Source: F1-120-MAGs118 sp013360535
GTDB lineage: Bacteria; Planctomycetota; UBA1135; GCA-002686595
DNA: 64,000 nt
Assembly (NCBI GenBank): GCA_026647215.1
Contig: JAPKHC010000018.1
Location: forward strand, 1 to 64,000
Reading direction: 5' to 3'
The notes beneath the pieces are model-generated. The model was not told the origin of the DNA. It saw only the letters and a list, made by a program, of their open reading frames with translations, and did not search any database. Numbering within the stretch: the stretch's first letter is position 1; the number at the start of each line of letters is the position of its first letter. This document shows positions 1-8,678 of this stretch, piece after piece. A program made the translations under genes and the position numbers.

Positions 1-282
1 GTCCCGTGGGTCTACTACGCGCTCTTCACGCACGCGCGCCTGTCGAGCGACACCGACGCGTACATGTTCGGTGCGCGCGCGCGGCTGCTCGCGGAAGCGA
101 CGAAGAACTCGATCCCGCCCGAGCGCCTCGCCGAGGTCGTCGCGTGGGTGCAGCAGAAGAAGGACGCCGATCGTGTCGTGTTCGCCTGCTCGAAGTGCCG
201 CAAGCCCTTCCTTGGCGACAAGCTGCGCTGCCTCGACGACGGCACGCCGATCACGGACTTCTTCCTGAGCTCGCTCGACTAG
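1..282 (+). CDS. 3' end of an unidentified protein with a Cys cluster
   Basis: The frame is open from the first base of the window to the TAG at 280-282, so this is the C-terminal 93 residues of a gene that starts upstream. An ATG at 64 exists, but the codons before it read as ordinary protein with aromatic and hydrophobic residues, so I treat it as internal. The tail carries a CxxC (C-S-K-C) about 27 residues from the end followed by a third Cys, which could be a small metal site. I do not recognise the family. It lies 36 bases before the T6SS accessory operon on the same strand and may be part of it. Confidence 0.6.
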   Translation, partial: VPWVYYALFTHARLSSDTDAYMFGARARLLAEATKNSIPPERLAEVVAWVQQKKDADRVVFACSKCRKPFLGDKLRCLDDGTPITDFFLSSLD

Positions 283-318
283 CGGCGCGGCGGCGCGGCC
301 GGTGCGCGCCCCAAGGCC

Positions 319-1332
319 ATGGAACTGATCGACGAGGCCGGCGTCGCGGCGCGGCAGCTCGTGGTCCTCGATGCGGAGGGCTTCGAGACGCTCGTCGTCG
401 TGGTGAAGGCGAGCTTCGATCTCGCGCGGCTCGAAGGCGGCCTTCCGCCGCTCGCGGACGTGCACGAGCCCGTGGCGCTCGCCGACGAATATGCGGGAGA
501 TCCGGCGAAATCGGGGCTTCTCGTCGCGGCGGACGGTGCGCTGTTCAAGCCCGCGGCGGACATCCTGCTGCGCGGCCACGCCGTTCCGTCGCACCGCGAC
601 CAGCGTTGGAGCGAGGTCGTGCTCGCGTGCGGCTCGATCTCCAAGCGCGCGTCCGTGTGCGGGCCGCGAATCTGGAAGCGCGGGCTGCTCACCGGCACCG
701 TGCCTGCGGAGCCGGGGCCGATGGAACCCGTGCCGCTCGTGTGGGAGCGCGCTTTTGGCGGCGTCGATCCGAACACCGATCCGCCGCGGCGTTTCGACGC
801 GAATCCCGCCGGTTGCGGCTATCGCACGACGGCGGTGAGCGAGCTGCGCGGCCAGCCGGCGCCGCAGATCGAGCACCCCGACGCGCCTGTCGAGGCCGCG
901 GGAACGAAGGGACGTGCCGTCGGTTTCGGGCCGATCGCGCCGTTCTGGAGCGAGCGTGCGCGCTTCGCCGGCACGTACGACGAGGCGTGGATGAAGGCGC
1001 GCATGCCGTTCCTGCCGAAGGACTTCGACCCGCGCTTCCAGCAGGTCGCGCCGCCCGATCAGGTGCTCGCAGGGTACGTGAAGGGCGGTGAGCGCGTGCG
1101 CGTGCAGGGCGTGACCCGCGAAGGCCAACTCGACTTCGTCGTGCCGCGCTGGCGTCCGGCGGTGTCGGTGCGCCTCGGCGACGAACCGCAGCCGCTCGAG
1201 CTGGTGTGCGACACGCTGCTCGTCGATGGCGACAAGCGCAGGCTGTCGCTCACGTTCCGCGGCAACGTGCGTGTGCACGGGCGGCTCGACGAGCTGCGCT
1301 GGACGATCGTGAGCGAGGCGCCGCGTGGCTGA
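319..1332 (+). CDS. DUF2169 domain protein (T6SS accessory, putative PAAR-like adaptor)
   Basis: A 337-residue soluble protein with no signal peptide. The N-terminus (a short strand, then a turn reading V-V-V-K-A-S-F-D-L near residue 30) and the W-E-R-A-F-G-G motif near residue 145 are typical of DUF2169. That family occurs beside DUF4150 PAAR-like proteins and VgrG, and is thought to act as an adaptor or chaperone loading effectors on the spike. The DUF4150 gene two genes downstream fits this role. It overlaps the next gene by 8 bases, implying translational coupling. The family is clear; the adaptor role here is inferred from context. Confidence 0.85.
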   Translation: MELIDEAGVAARQLVVLDAEGFETLVVVVKASFDLARLEGGLPPLADVHEPVALADEYAGDPAKSGLLVAADGALFKPAADILLRGHAVPSHRDQRWSEVVLACGSISKRASVCGPRIWKRGLLTGTVPAEPGPMEPVPLVWERAFGGVDPNTDPPRRFDANPAGCGYRTTAVSELRGQPAPQIEHPDAPVEAAGTKGRAVGFGPIAPFWSERARFAGTYDEAWMKARMPFLPKDFDPRFQQVAPPDQVLAGYVKGGERVRVQGVTREGQLDFVVPRWRPAVSVRLGDEPQPLELVCDTLLVDGDKRRLSLTFRGNVRVHGRLDELRWTIVSEAPRG

Positions 1333-2419
1333 GTCGATCGTCGTCACGGGCACGGGCCTGCGCTGTTCGGTCGGCAACGGCGTCGCGCAGGCCGCGGCGG
1401 TCGTGCGCGCGCGCGTCAACCGCTTCGCGAGCTGGCTGCATGGCAGCGTCGGGCCCGGCGAGGAACCCGTGGTCGTCGCGGCCTTGAGCCCGAGCCCGCC
1501 GCCGACTCCGTGGACGCAATTTGCGCTGCTCCACGCGCCGCAGCCGCTGCACGAGGCGCTGTGGCAGGCACGTGTGCACGACGGGCGCGAGCTCGCGCAG
1601 AAGCGCAAGAAGCTCGGGCTGTACCTGGCGGCTCCGGCGGAGGCGCGGCTCGCGCTCGAGGACGAGGCGGAGCTCGCGACGTTCCGTGAAGTCGGCCTGC
1701 GCGACTGCTTCGAGGCGCTGACGCCGGAAGCCGCGCGCGTCGAGCTCGTGACGCTCGGGAATGCGGCTGGCTGCGTCGCGATCGCGCGCGCCTGCGAGGC
1801 GTTGCGGCAGCGAGAACTCGACATCGCGGTGCTCGGTGCGGTCGACACGCATCTCGATGCGGCGTGGCTCGAGCGCCTGCTCGCGGCGCGGCGGCTCAAG
1901 GCCGGCGACGCGAGTGGGGGCCTGATTCCCGGCGAGGCGGCGGCCTTCGTCGTGCTCGAGCGCGAGAGCGACGCACGCGCGCGTGGCGCGGAGCCGCTCG
2001 GTCGCATCGGCGGCGCCGTCGTGACCGAGGAGCCCATTCCGATCGGTCCGCAGCATCCATTGCGCGCCGAGGCCTTCTCGGCGGCGATGGCGGAGCTGCT
2101 CGCCGCGCACGCGGAAGGTGCGAACGTGCGCCACGTGTGGACCGACGTCAACGGCGAGCGCTGGCGCAGCCTCGAGTGGGCGCTCGTCGAGACGCGCACG
2201 CTCGGGCGCCTTCCGCCGCGCGGCTGGACGCAGTGGACGCCGGCGGAAACGCTCGGCGACATCGGTGCGGCGACGGCGCTCGCGCACGCCTGCATCGCGC
2301 TGCAGTGGCCGCGCCGCGCCTTCGCCGTGGGGGAGCCGCACGTGATCGGCTGCGCCTCTTTCGAGGGCGCACGGGGCGCCCTGCTGATCGAGCCCCTCGC
2401 CGCGGCCGAGCCGCGTTAG
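1325..2419 (+). CDS. Beta-ketoacyl-synthase-like protein lacking the active-site Cys (T6SS-associated)
   Basis: A 364-residue thiolase-fold protein starting at a GTG that overlaps the DUF2169 gene. The opening I-V-V-T-G-T-G and the block A-I-A-R-A-C-E-A-L followed by D-I-A-V-L-G-A match ketosynthase N-domains. The glycine-rich G-L-I-P-G-E-A-A-A-F block matches the usual stretch after the active site. Aligned by eye, the position of the nucleophilic Cys in A-C-x-T-G reads G-N-A-A-G, so the Cys appears replaced by Asn. Similar short ketosynthase homologues are found with DUF2169 and DUF4150 in T6SS loci. It is probably not a working condensing enzyme; its role is unknown. Confidence 0.75.
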   Translation: MAESIVVTGTGLRCSVGNGVAQAAAVVRARVNRFASWLHGSVGPGEEPVVVAALSPSPPPTPWTQFALLHAPQPLHEALWQARVHDGRELAQKRKKLGLYLAAPAEARLALEDEAELATFREVGLRDCFEALTPEAARVELVTLGNAAGCVAIARACEALRQRELDIAVLGAVDTHLDAAWLERLLAARRLKAGDASGGLIPGEAAAFVVLERESDARARGAEPLGRIGGAVVTEEPIPIGPQHPLRAEAFSAAMAELLAAHAEGANVRHVWTDVNGERWRSLEWALVETRTLGRLPPRGWTQWTPAETLGDIGAATALAHACIALQWPRRAFAVGEPHVIGCASFEGARGALLIEPLAAAEPR

Positions 2420-2437
2420 TCTGGTCCCCAGCTCACC

Positions 2438-3871
2438 ATGCCCGCCACCGTCGTCGTCAACTCGCTCACGGTCGTCCACAAGAGCAGCAACGGCACGTCG
2501 CCGGCCTTTCCGGACACGTGCAAGACGCCGTCGCCGGCGGGGCCGATCCCGATTCCGTATCCAAACATCGCGATGAGCTCGGACACGGCGGACGGTGCCG
2601 GCACGGTCAAGTGCGACGGCCAGCCGATCATGCTGAAGGGCTCGAACTACGCGATGAGCTCGGGCGACGAGGCCGGTTCGGCGCAGGGCGTGGTCTCGAA
2701 CAAGATCAAGGGCAAGGCCTACCCGAAGCTGCACTCGATGGACGTCAAGGCCGACGGCGACAACGTCTTCCGGCTTTCGGACATCATGCTGCAGAACGGC
2801 GGTTCGCCCGTGAACACGCCGCCGGGCACCAACCTGCAGCCGCCGAATATGGCGATGGGTGACTCGCCGGCGAAGAAGGATCCGGCGGAGCTCGTCGAGG
2901 CGAAATTCTCGAAGACCAAGGCCGCCTGCGGCGACGAGGTCGACTTCGAGATCAAGGTCAAGAACTACCGCGACTCGGTGCGCATCCCGCTCAAGCTCGT
3001 GCTCGGCGAGACCTCGATGCCGCTGCCGATGGAGAACTGTCCACGCGTGAGCGGCAGCTCGGCGAAGACGACGTGGAAGGTGAAACGTGGGCCATTTGCC
3101 GCGGAGAAGCGCTTCAAGCTGCGCGCGCTCGGCTACTTCGGCTCGCGCACGAGCTCGGGCGAGCTGGAGGTGCCGACGGTCGCGGACGTGCGCGAGAAGA
3201 TCGGCCCGTCGCGTCGCTCGGCACCGCAGTACGTGCAGCGCGTGATCCCTGGCCGCGGTCAGGTCTGGCGCCCCAACGGCAAGAACTACGGCTGGGAGTA
3301 CTGCTACGAGCTCGTCGTGCAGGACGGACTGTTCTACGTGCTGCGCAAGATCGACTTCGACCTGAAGCCCGGCGCCGTCGCGAGCGAGTCGGCGAAGGCG
3401 CGCTGGCGCAGCCAGATCGAGAGCGTGTACACGAAGAAGTTCCGGCTGCACCGCTCGGACTGCAAGCGCGGCGCGACGTGCAGGTGCCCGCTCGATCAGG
3501 GCTGCTGCTGGTGGCAGATCCGCTTCCGCGTGCAGTGGGGCGCGGGCCATGGCGCGAAGATCAAGCTCTTCCCCGGCGCCTGCGATCCGACCGGCTGGGG
3601 CACCGATCGCTGGTGGTACAGCACGACCTGGTTCGTGTCGAGCGCCGGCGTCTCGGCCTACGTGCGCGCGCACGAGTTCGGCCACATCGTCGGCCTGTAC
3701 GACGAGTACCCCGCGGGCGCCTGCGAGGGCTCGCGGCTCTTCGCCGACGTGCCCGACAGCATCATGAACTCCGGAAATCGCGTGTACTGGCGCCACGTCG
3801 AGGAGTTCGCCAACTGGTTCGGCGACAAGGCGAATTCCACCGTGGGTGCGCTGCAGGCCCATGAAGCGTGA
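2438..3871 (+). CDS. PAAR-like DUF4150 protein fused to a putative zinc metalloprotease (candidate T6SS effector)
   Basis: 477 residues in three parts. Residues 1-135 match DUF4150, a PAAR-like spike-tip domain: A-T-V-V-V-N start, P-F-P-D-T-C-like turn, P-I-P-Y-P-N-I-A motif and repeated S-G-D-E-A-G turn. Residues about 148-240 look like an Ig-type beta domain. The C-terminal part holds H412-E413-F-G-H416-I-V-G-L-Y-D422, an HExxHxxGxxD zinc motif, and S441-I-M443-N, which resembles a metzincin Met-turn; Asp as third ligand is known in snapalysin-type enzymes. There is no signal peptide. Tip domain plus enzyme domain suggests a 'specialised' effector delivered on VgrG. The lipoprotein gene starts 6 bases later and is the natural immunity candidate. 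Toxicity is inferred. Confidence 0.75.
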   Translation: MPATVVVNSLTVVHKSSNGTSPAFPDTCKTPSPAGPIPIPYPNIAMSSDTADGAGTVKCDGQPIMLKGSNYAMSSGDEAGSAQGVVSNKIKGKAYPKLHSMDVKADGDNVFRLSDIMLQNGGSPVNTPPGTNLQPPNMAMGDSPAKKDPAELVEAKFSKTKAACGDEVDFEIKVKNYRDSVRIPLKLVLGETSMPLPMENCPRVSGSSAKTTWKVKRGPFAAEKRFKLRALGYFGSRTSSGELEVPTVADVREKIGPSRRSAPQYVQRVIPGRGQVWRPNGKNYGWEYCYELVVQDGLFYVLRKIDFDLKPGAVASESAKARWRSQIESVYTKKFRLHRSDCKRGATCRCPLDQGCCWWQIRFRVQWGAGHGAKIKLFPGACDPTGWGTDRWWYSTTWFVSSAGVSAYVRAHEFGHIVGLYDEYPAGACEGSRLFADVPDSIMNSGNRVYWRHVEEFANWFGDKANSTVGALQAHEA

Positions 3872-3877
3872 GAGCCG

Positions 3878-4798
3878 ATGGCCAGTCACCTTCGAGGCGT
3901 CGTCGCGTTGCTCCTGCCGCTGCTCGCGGGCGCGTGCGCGAGTCCGCGTGGCGACGCACCTCCTGTGAATGAGGACCCACTGATGTCGGACTGGTACCTG
4001 AGCCTGATCTTCGAGATTCCCGGCGGGTTCGTCTCGGCCGCGATCGAGCAGAACGGCAACGTGCTCGTGCGCGCGACGGCGCCGCTGCGCGGGCGCGAGC
4101 ACGTCGGAAGCTACGCGGCGCAGCTCGAGCCTGCGGAGGCCGCGCGCTTGCGGAAGAAGCTCGACGAGAGCGGCTACGCGAAGGCCGAAGAGCCGCGCGA
4201 GCTGGGACCCGACGTGCCGACGGTGTCGATCGGCGAGGGGCTGTACGGCGAGGAGCCGCACGTCGAGCGCACGTTCGAGCGCGCGCGGCTCGAGCCGCGG
4301 GTGGCCGAGGCGTTCGAGGCGCTCGTCGCGCACGTCGAACGCGCGCTCGAGTCGCCGCGGGCCGCGTTGCGTGCGACAGGCACGCTCGCGCAGCGCCGGC
4401 TGGCGCCGCGGGGCGAGCTGCGGTTCGAGCTCGCGTTCGAGAACATCGGGCGCGAGCCCGCGTTGTGGCCGCATCCGCTGGTCGCGCTCGCACAAGGTCG
4501 CGCGCGCATCGCGCTGCAGGTGCGTGAACTCGGGACGGAACGGATGCAGCAGGTGGAGCTCGAGCGCAAGCGACTCGCACTCGTGCGGCCCGACGGCAGT
4601 CCGGTCGCGGACGCGCCGGTGTGTACGAGCGCGCCTGCGAGCGTCGTGAAGCTCACCGGCAGCGCGCCCGCCTATCTGGAGCCGGGAAAGTGGAACGCGG
4701 TCGTGCTCGTGTCGCTCGCGGAGCCGGCAGGCAGCGACGAGACGAGCGTGTACGGGACGTGGACGGTCGATCTGGGAACGTTCGAGGTGCAGCCGTGA
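3878..4798 (+). CDS. Predicted lipoprotein next to the PAAR-like protease
   Basis: 306 residues with a hydrophobic N-terminal signal (residues 8-19, V-A-L-L-L-P-L-L-A-G-A) ending at Cys20, consistent with a lipoprotein signal peptide. The mature part is Glu/Ala/Arg-rich with two sections: about 30-150, and a beta-rich section from about 165 (R-G-E-L-R-F-E-L-A-F) that looks Ig-like. I do not recognise the family. It follows the candidate effector by 6 bases, and its TGA overlaps the GTG of the next gene. An envelope lipoprotein directly after a T6SS effector often encodes immunity, but here it could equally be a structural accessory. Confidence 0.6.
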   Translation: MASHLRGVVALLLPLLAGACASPRGDAPPVNEDPLMSDWYLSLIFEIPGGFVSAAIEQNGNVLVRATAPLRGREHVGSYAAQLEPAEAARLRKKLDESGYAKAEEPRELGPDVPTVSIGEGLYGEEPHVERTFERARLEPRVAEAFEALVAHVERALESPRAALRATGTLAQRRLAPRGELRFELAFENIGREPALWPHPLVALAQGRARIALQVRELGTERMQQVELERKRLALVRPDGSPVADAPVCTSAPASVVKLTGSAPAYLEPGKWNAVVLVSLAEPAGSDETSVYGTWTVDLGTFEVQP

Positions 4799-5205
4799 AG
4801 TCGAGAGCGCAGGCGGGACGTGTCGAGGGTGCGGTGCGCGCGCGCGTGCTGCGCATCGAGGAAGGCGGCGAGGTCGTGGTCGAGACGGCGGGCGCCGTCG
4901 AGTGGACGTGCGAGCTGCTCGAGACCTCGACGCTCGCGCCGCTCGTGCTGCAGGCGGGCGAGCGTGTGCTCGTGTTGCCGCCGGAGGCCAAGGACGAGCG
5001 CGGGATCGTGCTCGGGCGCATCGGTCGCGCTCGCGCTGCCGACGGGAAGCTCGAACTCTCGGCGGGCAACGAGCTGGTCCTGCGCTGCGGCAAGGGCAAG
5101 ATCGTGCTGCGCGCCGATGGACGCGTCGCGATCACCGGGCTCGACATCGTCAGCGCCGCCGAACGCCGCCAGCGCATCAAGGGCGGCTCGGTCGAGATCA
5201 ACTGA
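4795..5205 (+). CDS. DUF6484 domain protein (T6SS accessory)
   Basis: 136 residues from a GTG whose TGA overlap with the preceding stop (GTGA at 4795) fixes the start; an earlier in-frame ATG at 4621 would run through the lipoprotein gene. The core G-I-V-L-G-R-I-G and the C-terminal K-G-K-I-V-L-R-A-D-G ... I-K-G-G-S-V-E-I-N pattern match DUF6484, a small beta-rich family of T6SS loci. The ending resembles the last residues of the VgrG at 6505-8550 (G-D-L-V-L-K-G-S-K-V-A-M-N), suggesting a beta-helix-like tip segment. Function unknown; a spike or adaptor part is inferred. Confidence 0.75.
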   Translation: MKSRAQAGRVEGAVRARVLRIEEGGEVVVETAGAVEWTCELLETSTLAPLVLQAGERVLVLPPEAKDERGIVLGRIGRARAADGKLELSAGNELVLRCGKGKIVLRADGRVAITGLDIVSAAERRQRIKGGSVEIN

Positions 5206-5217
5206 GGCGCGCGCGCG

Positions 5218-6444
5218 ATGTGGCTCGAGATCCAAGGCTGGGTGCGCGACCTGAACGACGTGCACCTCGATCACCTGGGAGCGTCGTGGGGGCACTGGCG
5301 GCGCGGATTGCGCTCGCCGGAGCTGAACCTGCGGCAGTTGCGGCGCTTCGAGGCGCGCATCGAGGCGCACGCGGACGCGCTCGTGCTCGCGGGGCACGCG
5401 GCGGAAGAGGAACTCGCGGCGGCGCTCGCGGGCGAGGTGGACGAGGACGCGCGCGCGGCGGCGGATGCGCTCCTGCGCGGCGCGCTCGCCGATGGGGCCG
5501 AGCGAGTGCTCGAGGCCCTGCTCGCGGCGCCGACTCCCTCTCGCAAGGACACCCTGTTGCACGCGCTGCACATGCAGCCGAGGCCGGCGACGCTGGAGGC
5601 GCTCGAGCGGCGCGGGCCGAAGGTGCCTCCGGTGCTGCAGCTCGCGCGCCGCATCGCGCGGGCGGCGGCCGGAAAGCCGACGCTGGAGGCGGAAGGGCTC
5701 GAGCTGGCGGAGCTGCGCGCGCTCGACGGCGCCGAGGGCGAGTGGGCGTGGCGCGCGACGGCGTCGGAGAAGGCCGAGCGGCTCGCGCGCGCGGAAGTCG
5801 AGGCGACAGTCGACGCGGCGCAGCCGTCGCGGAGCGACCTCGCTCTCGCAGCGGCCTTCGCGCGCGGCGAGAGCTGGGCGCTCGACGTCACGCGGTCGCG
5901 TGCGGAGCACAATCTCGTCGCCGCGCGCTGGCTCGCCGCACTCGGTTCCGCAGGCGATTTCGAGCTGCTCGTGCGAGTCGCGCGCGACCCGCGACCAGGC
6001 CCCGAGCGATTCCTGCCGCTCGCTTCCCTCGGCGACCCGCGAGCCTTGCCCGTGCTGCTCGAGCTGCTCTCGCTGCCGCGCCCAGCGGATTCCAGCGCCG
6101 CCGCCTGGGCCTTTCGGCTGCTGTCGGGCATCGACGTGCACTCGCTCGAGCGCGTGCCGGTGCTCGAGCCCTCCGGCGCGTTGCCCGACGCCTTCGAGCA
6201 GCTCTTCCTCGAGGAAGTCTTCCTGCCCGATGTCGCGAAGGCGCGAGCGTGGCTCGAGGGCGACGGCGCGAAGCTCGAGCCCGGTCCGCGCTGGCGGCGC
6301 GGCATCGCGCTCGACGCCGCGAGTGGAGCCGCGCTCGACACGCTCGATCCCGCCGGCCTCGCCGAACGGGCCTGGCGTCGCCGGATGAGCGGAGGCGCCG
6401 CAGCGGCGCAGGTGCCTGGAAGCTGCTTCCCGTTCGCGCCCTGA
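5218..6444 (+). CDS. TIGR02270 family HEAT-like repeat protein (T6SS accessory)
   Basis: 408 residues, mostly Ala/Leu/Glu/Arg helices in a HEAT-like solenoid. The N-terminal signature L-N-D-V-H-L-D-H-L followed by W..W-R-R-G-L-R-S-P-E-L-N-L is characteristic of the T6SS-associated TIGR02270 family. The segment near residue 265 (A-S-L-G-D-P-R-A-L-P-V-L-L-E-L-L) is a typical HEAT pair. It is the last gene of the plus-strand accessory operon, 12 bases after the DUF6484 gene, and converges with vgrG. The molecular role of the family is unknown; a scaffold for spike or effector assembly is plausible. Confidence 0.8.
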   Translation: MWLEIQGWVRDLNDVHLDHLGASWGHWRRGLRSPELNLRQLRRFEARIEAHADALVLAGHAAEEELAAALAGEVDEDARAAADALLRGALADGAERVLEALLAAPTPSRKDTLLHALHMQPRPATLEALERRGPKVPPVLQLARRIARAAAGKPTLEAEGLELAELRALDGAEGEWAWRATASEKAERLARAEVEATVDAAQPSRSDLALAAAFARGESWALDVTRSRAEHNLVAARWLAALGSAGDFELLVRVARDPRPGPERFLPLASLGDPRALPVLLELLSLPRPADSSAAAWAFRLLSGIDVHSLERVPVLEPSGALPDAFEQLFLEEVFLPDVAKARAWLEGDGAKLEPGPRWRRGIALDAASGAALDTLDPAGLAERAWRRRMSGGAAAAQVPGSCFPFAP

Positions 6445-6504
6445 ACGCGCTCGCGAACCCAGGAACGGCCTGAAAACGGCCCTTCGGCGCCCTCGGGCCC
6501 ACGT

Positions 6505-8550
6505 TCAGTTCATCGCGACCTTGCTGCCCTTGAGCACGAGGTCGCCGCTCGCCTTGACCGTGATCTTGTCGCCCTCGATCGTCACGGTGCCGTCCTTCTT
6601 GAGCGTGATCTTGGCCTTGCCGACCGTGATCACGGCCTCGTCGGCGATCTCGTGCTCGAAGGTCTTGGCGCTCGACGCGTGCGCGCCGGTGACGCTGACC
6701 GTCAGGTCCTTGTCGACGCCGATCGTCATCGCGTCCTGCCCGACGATGCCGATCTCGCCCTTCGACGCGATCGAGGTCGCGCCGTCGACGCCGAGCGTGT
6801 AGTCCTTCGTGATCGCGAAGGTCGCCTGGCCCTTGACCGTGACGCTCTCGTCGCCCTTCACCTCGCGCGTGCGGTTCTGGTCGACCGTCTCGACGAGGTT
6901 CTTCTTGAGCGTGACGGTCTTGTCGCCTTCGACCGTCTCGCTCTTGTTGCCGGTCACCGTCAGCGTGCGGTCCTTCTCGACCGATTCCGTGCGGTTGTTG
7001 CCGACCGTGATCGTCTGGTCGTGGCCGACGTCGAGCACGAGATCGTTCTCGACCTCGTGCAGCTCGTCCTTCTCGGCGTGCAGGAACACCTGCTCCTCGC
7101 CGGCCTTGTCCTCGAAGCGCAGCTCGTTGCAGTTGTCGGCGCCGCCGCCGGGGCTCGAGCGCGTGCGGATGCCGGTCTGGGTCTTCGCGCCCGGCAGGCC
7201 GAAGGGCGGGAGCTGCACGTCGTTGTAGACAGAGCCGACGACGAGCGGCCGGTCGGGATCGCCGTCGAGGAACGCGACGAGCACCTCCTGCCCGATCCGC
7301 GGGAGGTGGAACGCACCGAACGACTTGCCGGCCCACGGCTGCGCGACGCGCACCCAGCACGAGCTCGCGTCGTCCTTCTGGCCCTCGCGGTCCCAGTGGA
7401 ACTGCAGCTTGATGCGGCCGTGCTCGTCGGTGTGGATCTCCTCGCCGGAGGGGCCCGTGACGACGGCGGAGAGCAGGCCGTGCACGAGCGGGCGGGGCGT
7501 GCGGCGCAGCGGCCGGAAGTTGCGCGTCGCGGGCATGCACACGAACGAGTTCGAGTAGCCGCCAGGGCCCGTCGCCGTGTCGGCGGCCATGTGCGAGACC
7601 TGCACGAGCACCCACTCGCCGTCGTCCGCCCCGCCGGGCGTCTCGCTCACCGAGAACTTGCCCGCCGGCCGGAACGTGACGCAGGTTCCCTGACCGCTGA
7701 CGAGGTCGTGCGCGGCCTCGAACGCCTCCATGCGCGCGGTGACCTTCGCGTCGCCGTCGGCCGTCTCGCTCCAGCGCCCCGGCGGGTCGTAGACCTCCCA
7801 CGCGTCGGCGCCCTCGTACTCGAGCACCGTGCTGACCGTCGACTCGAGCAACGTGGCCGACTTCGTGAAGTCGTAGTCGCGCTCGGTGACCTTGCCGCTC
7901 GGCAGGTCCCACGAGCGCTCCCAGGTCTGGATCGTGCTGGTCGTCGCGCCCGACGGGTTGACCTTCAGGTCGGTCTCGTCGCAGTCGGTGAAGGCCGAGC
8001 GCGAGTCGGAGAGCACGAGCACGTGCGAGTCCTCGGCGTGCTCGAAGTGCCAGAAGATGCCGTGCTCCTCGAAGAGCCGCGACAGGAAGTCGAAGTCGCT
8101 CTCGCGGAACTGCACGCAGTACTCGAGCGTCGGGACCTGCCCGCGCACCTGCACGCGGAAGTCGGAGAGCGAGAGCTCGCCGAAGATCGCCTCGGCGATC
8201 TGCACCGGCGTCTTGCCCTGGAAGATGCGGCAGCCCACGCGGCGCGTCAGCAGCCACAGCCACGGCACGACCTCGCACTGGTAGCGGCGCAGCCCGCTCG
8301 CGTTGACCTCGCCGGCGCGGAACTGGCGCACGCGGCCGTGGAAGTGGCGCAGCCCGAACGCCGGCGTGTCGACCGAGAACGTGACCGGCTTGCCGACCAT
8401 GTCCTTGGGCGCGACGCCGAGGTCGTCGGACACCAGCTGCAGCTGGAACGAGAAGAGCTGCGACAGCCCTTCGGTCCCGCTGAAGCTGTCGAGCAGGAAG
8501 ACGTCGGGTCCCAGCGGACACTGGAACTTGAGCGTGCGTTCGGTGGGCAA
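6505..8550 (-). CDS. vgrG: T6SS spike protein VgrG/TssI
   Basis: 681 residues with the full VgrG layout. The gp27-like part is N-terminal, starting with the L-K-F-Q-C-P-L-G strand and L-S-Q-L-F-S-F-Q-L-Q. The gp5-like OB fold lies at about 365-395 with D-E-H-G-R-I-K-L-Q-F-H-W-D-R. The C-terminal beta-helix (about 515-660) is made of short repeats such as V-T-G-N-K-S-E-T-V-E-G-D-K-T. There is no extra C-terminal effector domain, so cargo must be carried by a PAAR-like tip or adaptor. It is the last gene of the minus-strand operon, downstream of hcp. Confidence 0.97.
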   Translation of the reverse strand: MPTERTLKFQCPLGPDVFLLDSFSGTEGLSQLFSFQLQLVSDDLGVAPKDMVGKPVTFSVDTPAFGLRHFHGRVRQFRAGEVNASGLRRYQCEVVPWLWLLTRRVGCRIFQGKTPVQIAEAIFGELSLSDFRVQVRGQVPTLEYCVQFRESDFDFLSRLFEEHGIFWHFEHAEDSHVLVLSDSRSAFTDCDETDLKVNPSGATTSTIQTWERSWDLPSGKVTERDYDFTKSATLLESTVSTVLEYEGADAWEVYDPPGRWSETADGDAKVTARMEAFEAAHDLVSGQGTCVTFRPAGKFSVSETPGGADDGEWVLVQVSHMAADTATGPGGYSNSFVCMPATRNFRPLRRTPRPLVHGLLSAVVTGPSGEEIHTDEHGRIKLQFHWDREGQKDDASSCWVRVAQPWAGKSFGAFHLPRIGQEVLVAFLDGDPDRPLVVGSVYNDVQLPPFGLPGAKTQTGIRTRSSPGGGADNCNELRFEDKAGEEQVFLHAEKDELHEVENDLVLDVGHDQTITVGNNRTESVEKDRTLTVTGNKSETVEGDKTVTLKKNLVETVDQNRTREVKGDESVTVKGQATFAITKDYTLGVDGATSIASKGEIGIVGQDAMTIGVDKDLTVSVTGAHASSAKTFEHEIADEAVITVGKAKITLKKDGTVTIEGDKITVKASGDLVLKGSKVAMN

Positions 8551-8590
8551 CGGAAGACTCCGCGCGGCGACGGGAGGGGAGGAGCGAAAG

Positions 8591-8620
8591 CGACCGGGGC
8601 CGCGCGCCCGACCCCGGTCG
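8591..8620 (-). terminator. Hairpin between hcp and vgrG
   Basis: A perfect 9-bp inverted repeat (8591-8599 with 8612-8620, arms C-GACC-GGGG and its complement) with a 12-nt loop, about 60 nt after the hcp stop. There is no U-tract. It could be an attenuator or 3' stabiliser letting hcp be expressed above vgrG, a common need since Hcp builds the whole tube. Confidence 0.4.
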
Positions 8621-8678
8621 GTGGCGAGCGGCCCCGTGAATCATGCACCGACGCGCAGCGCCGGCGCTCGAGCGGCGA

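Noticed and set aside
1325..2419. Fatty-acid or polyketide synthase gene
   Set aside because: No acyl carrier protein or other synthase genes nearby, the nucleophile Cys appears missing, and the neighbours are T6SS accessory genes.
1250..4495. 1081-codon minus-strand open frame
   Set aside because: Antisense to the T6SS accessory operon; no recognisable motif.
6445..6504. Terminator between the convergent TIGR02270 and vgrG genes
   Set aside because: Only a short GGCC...GGCC pairing was found, too weak to call.
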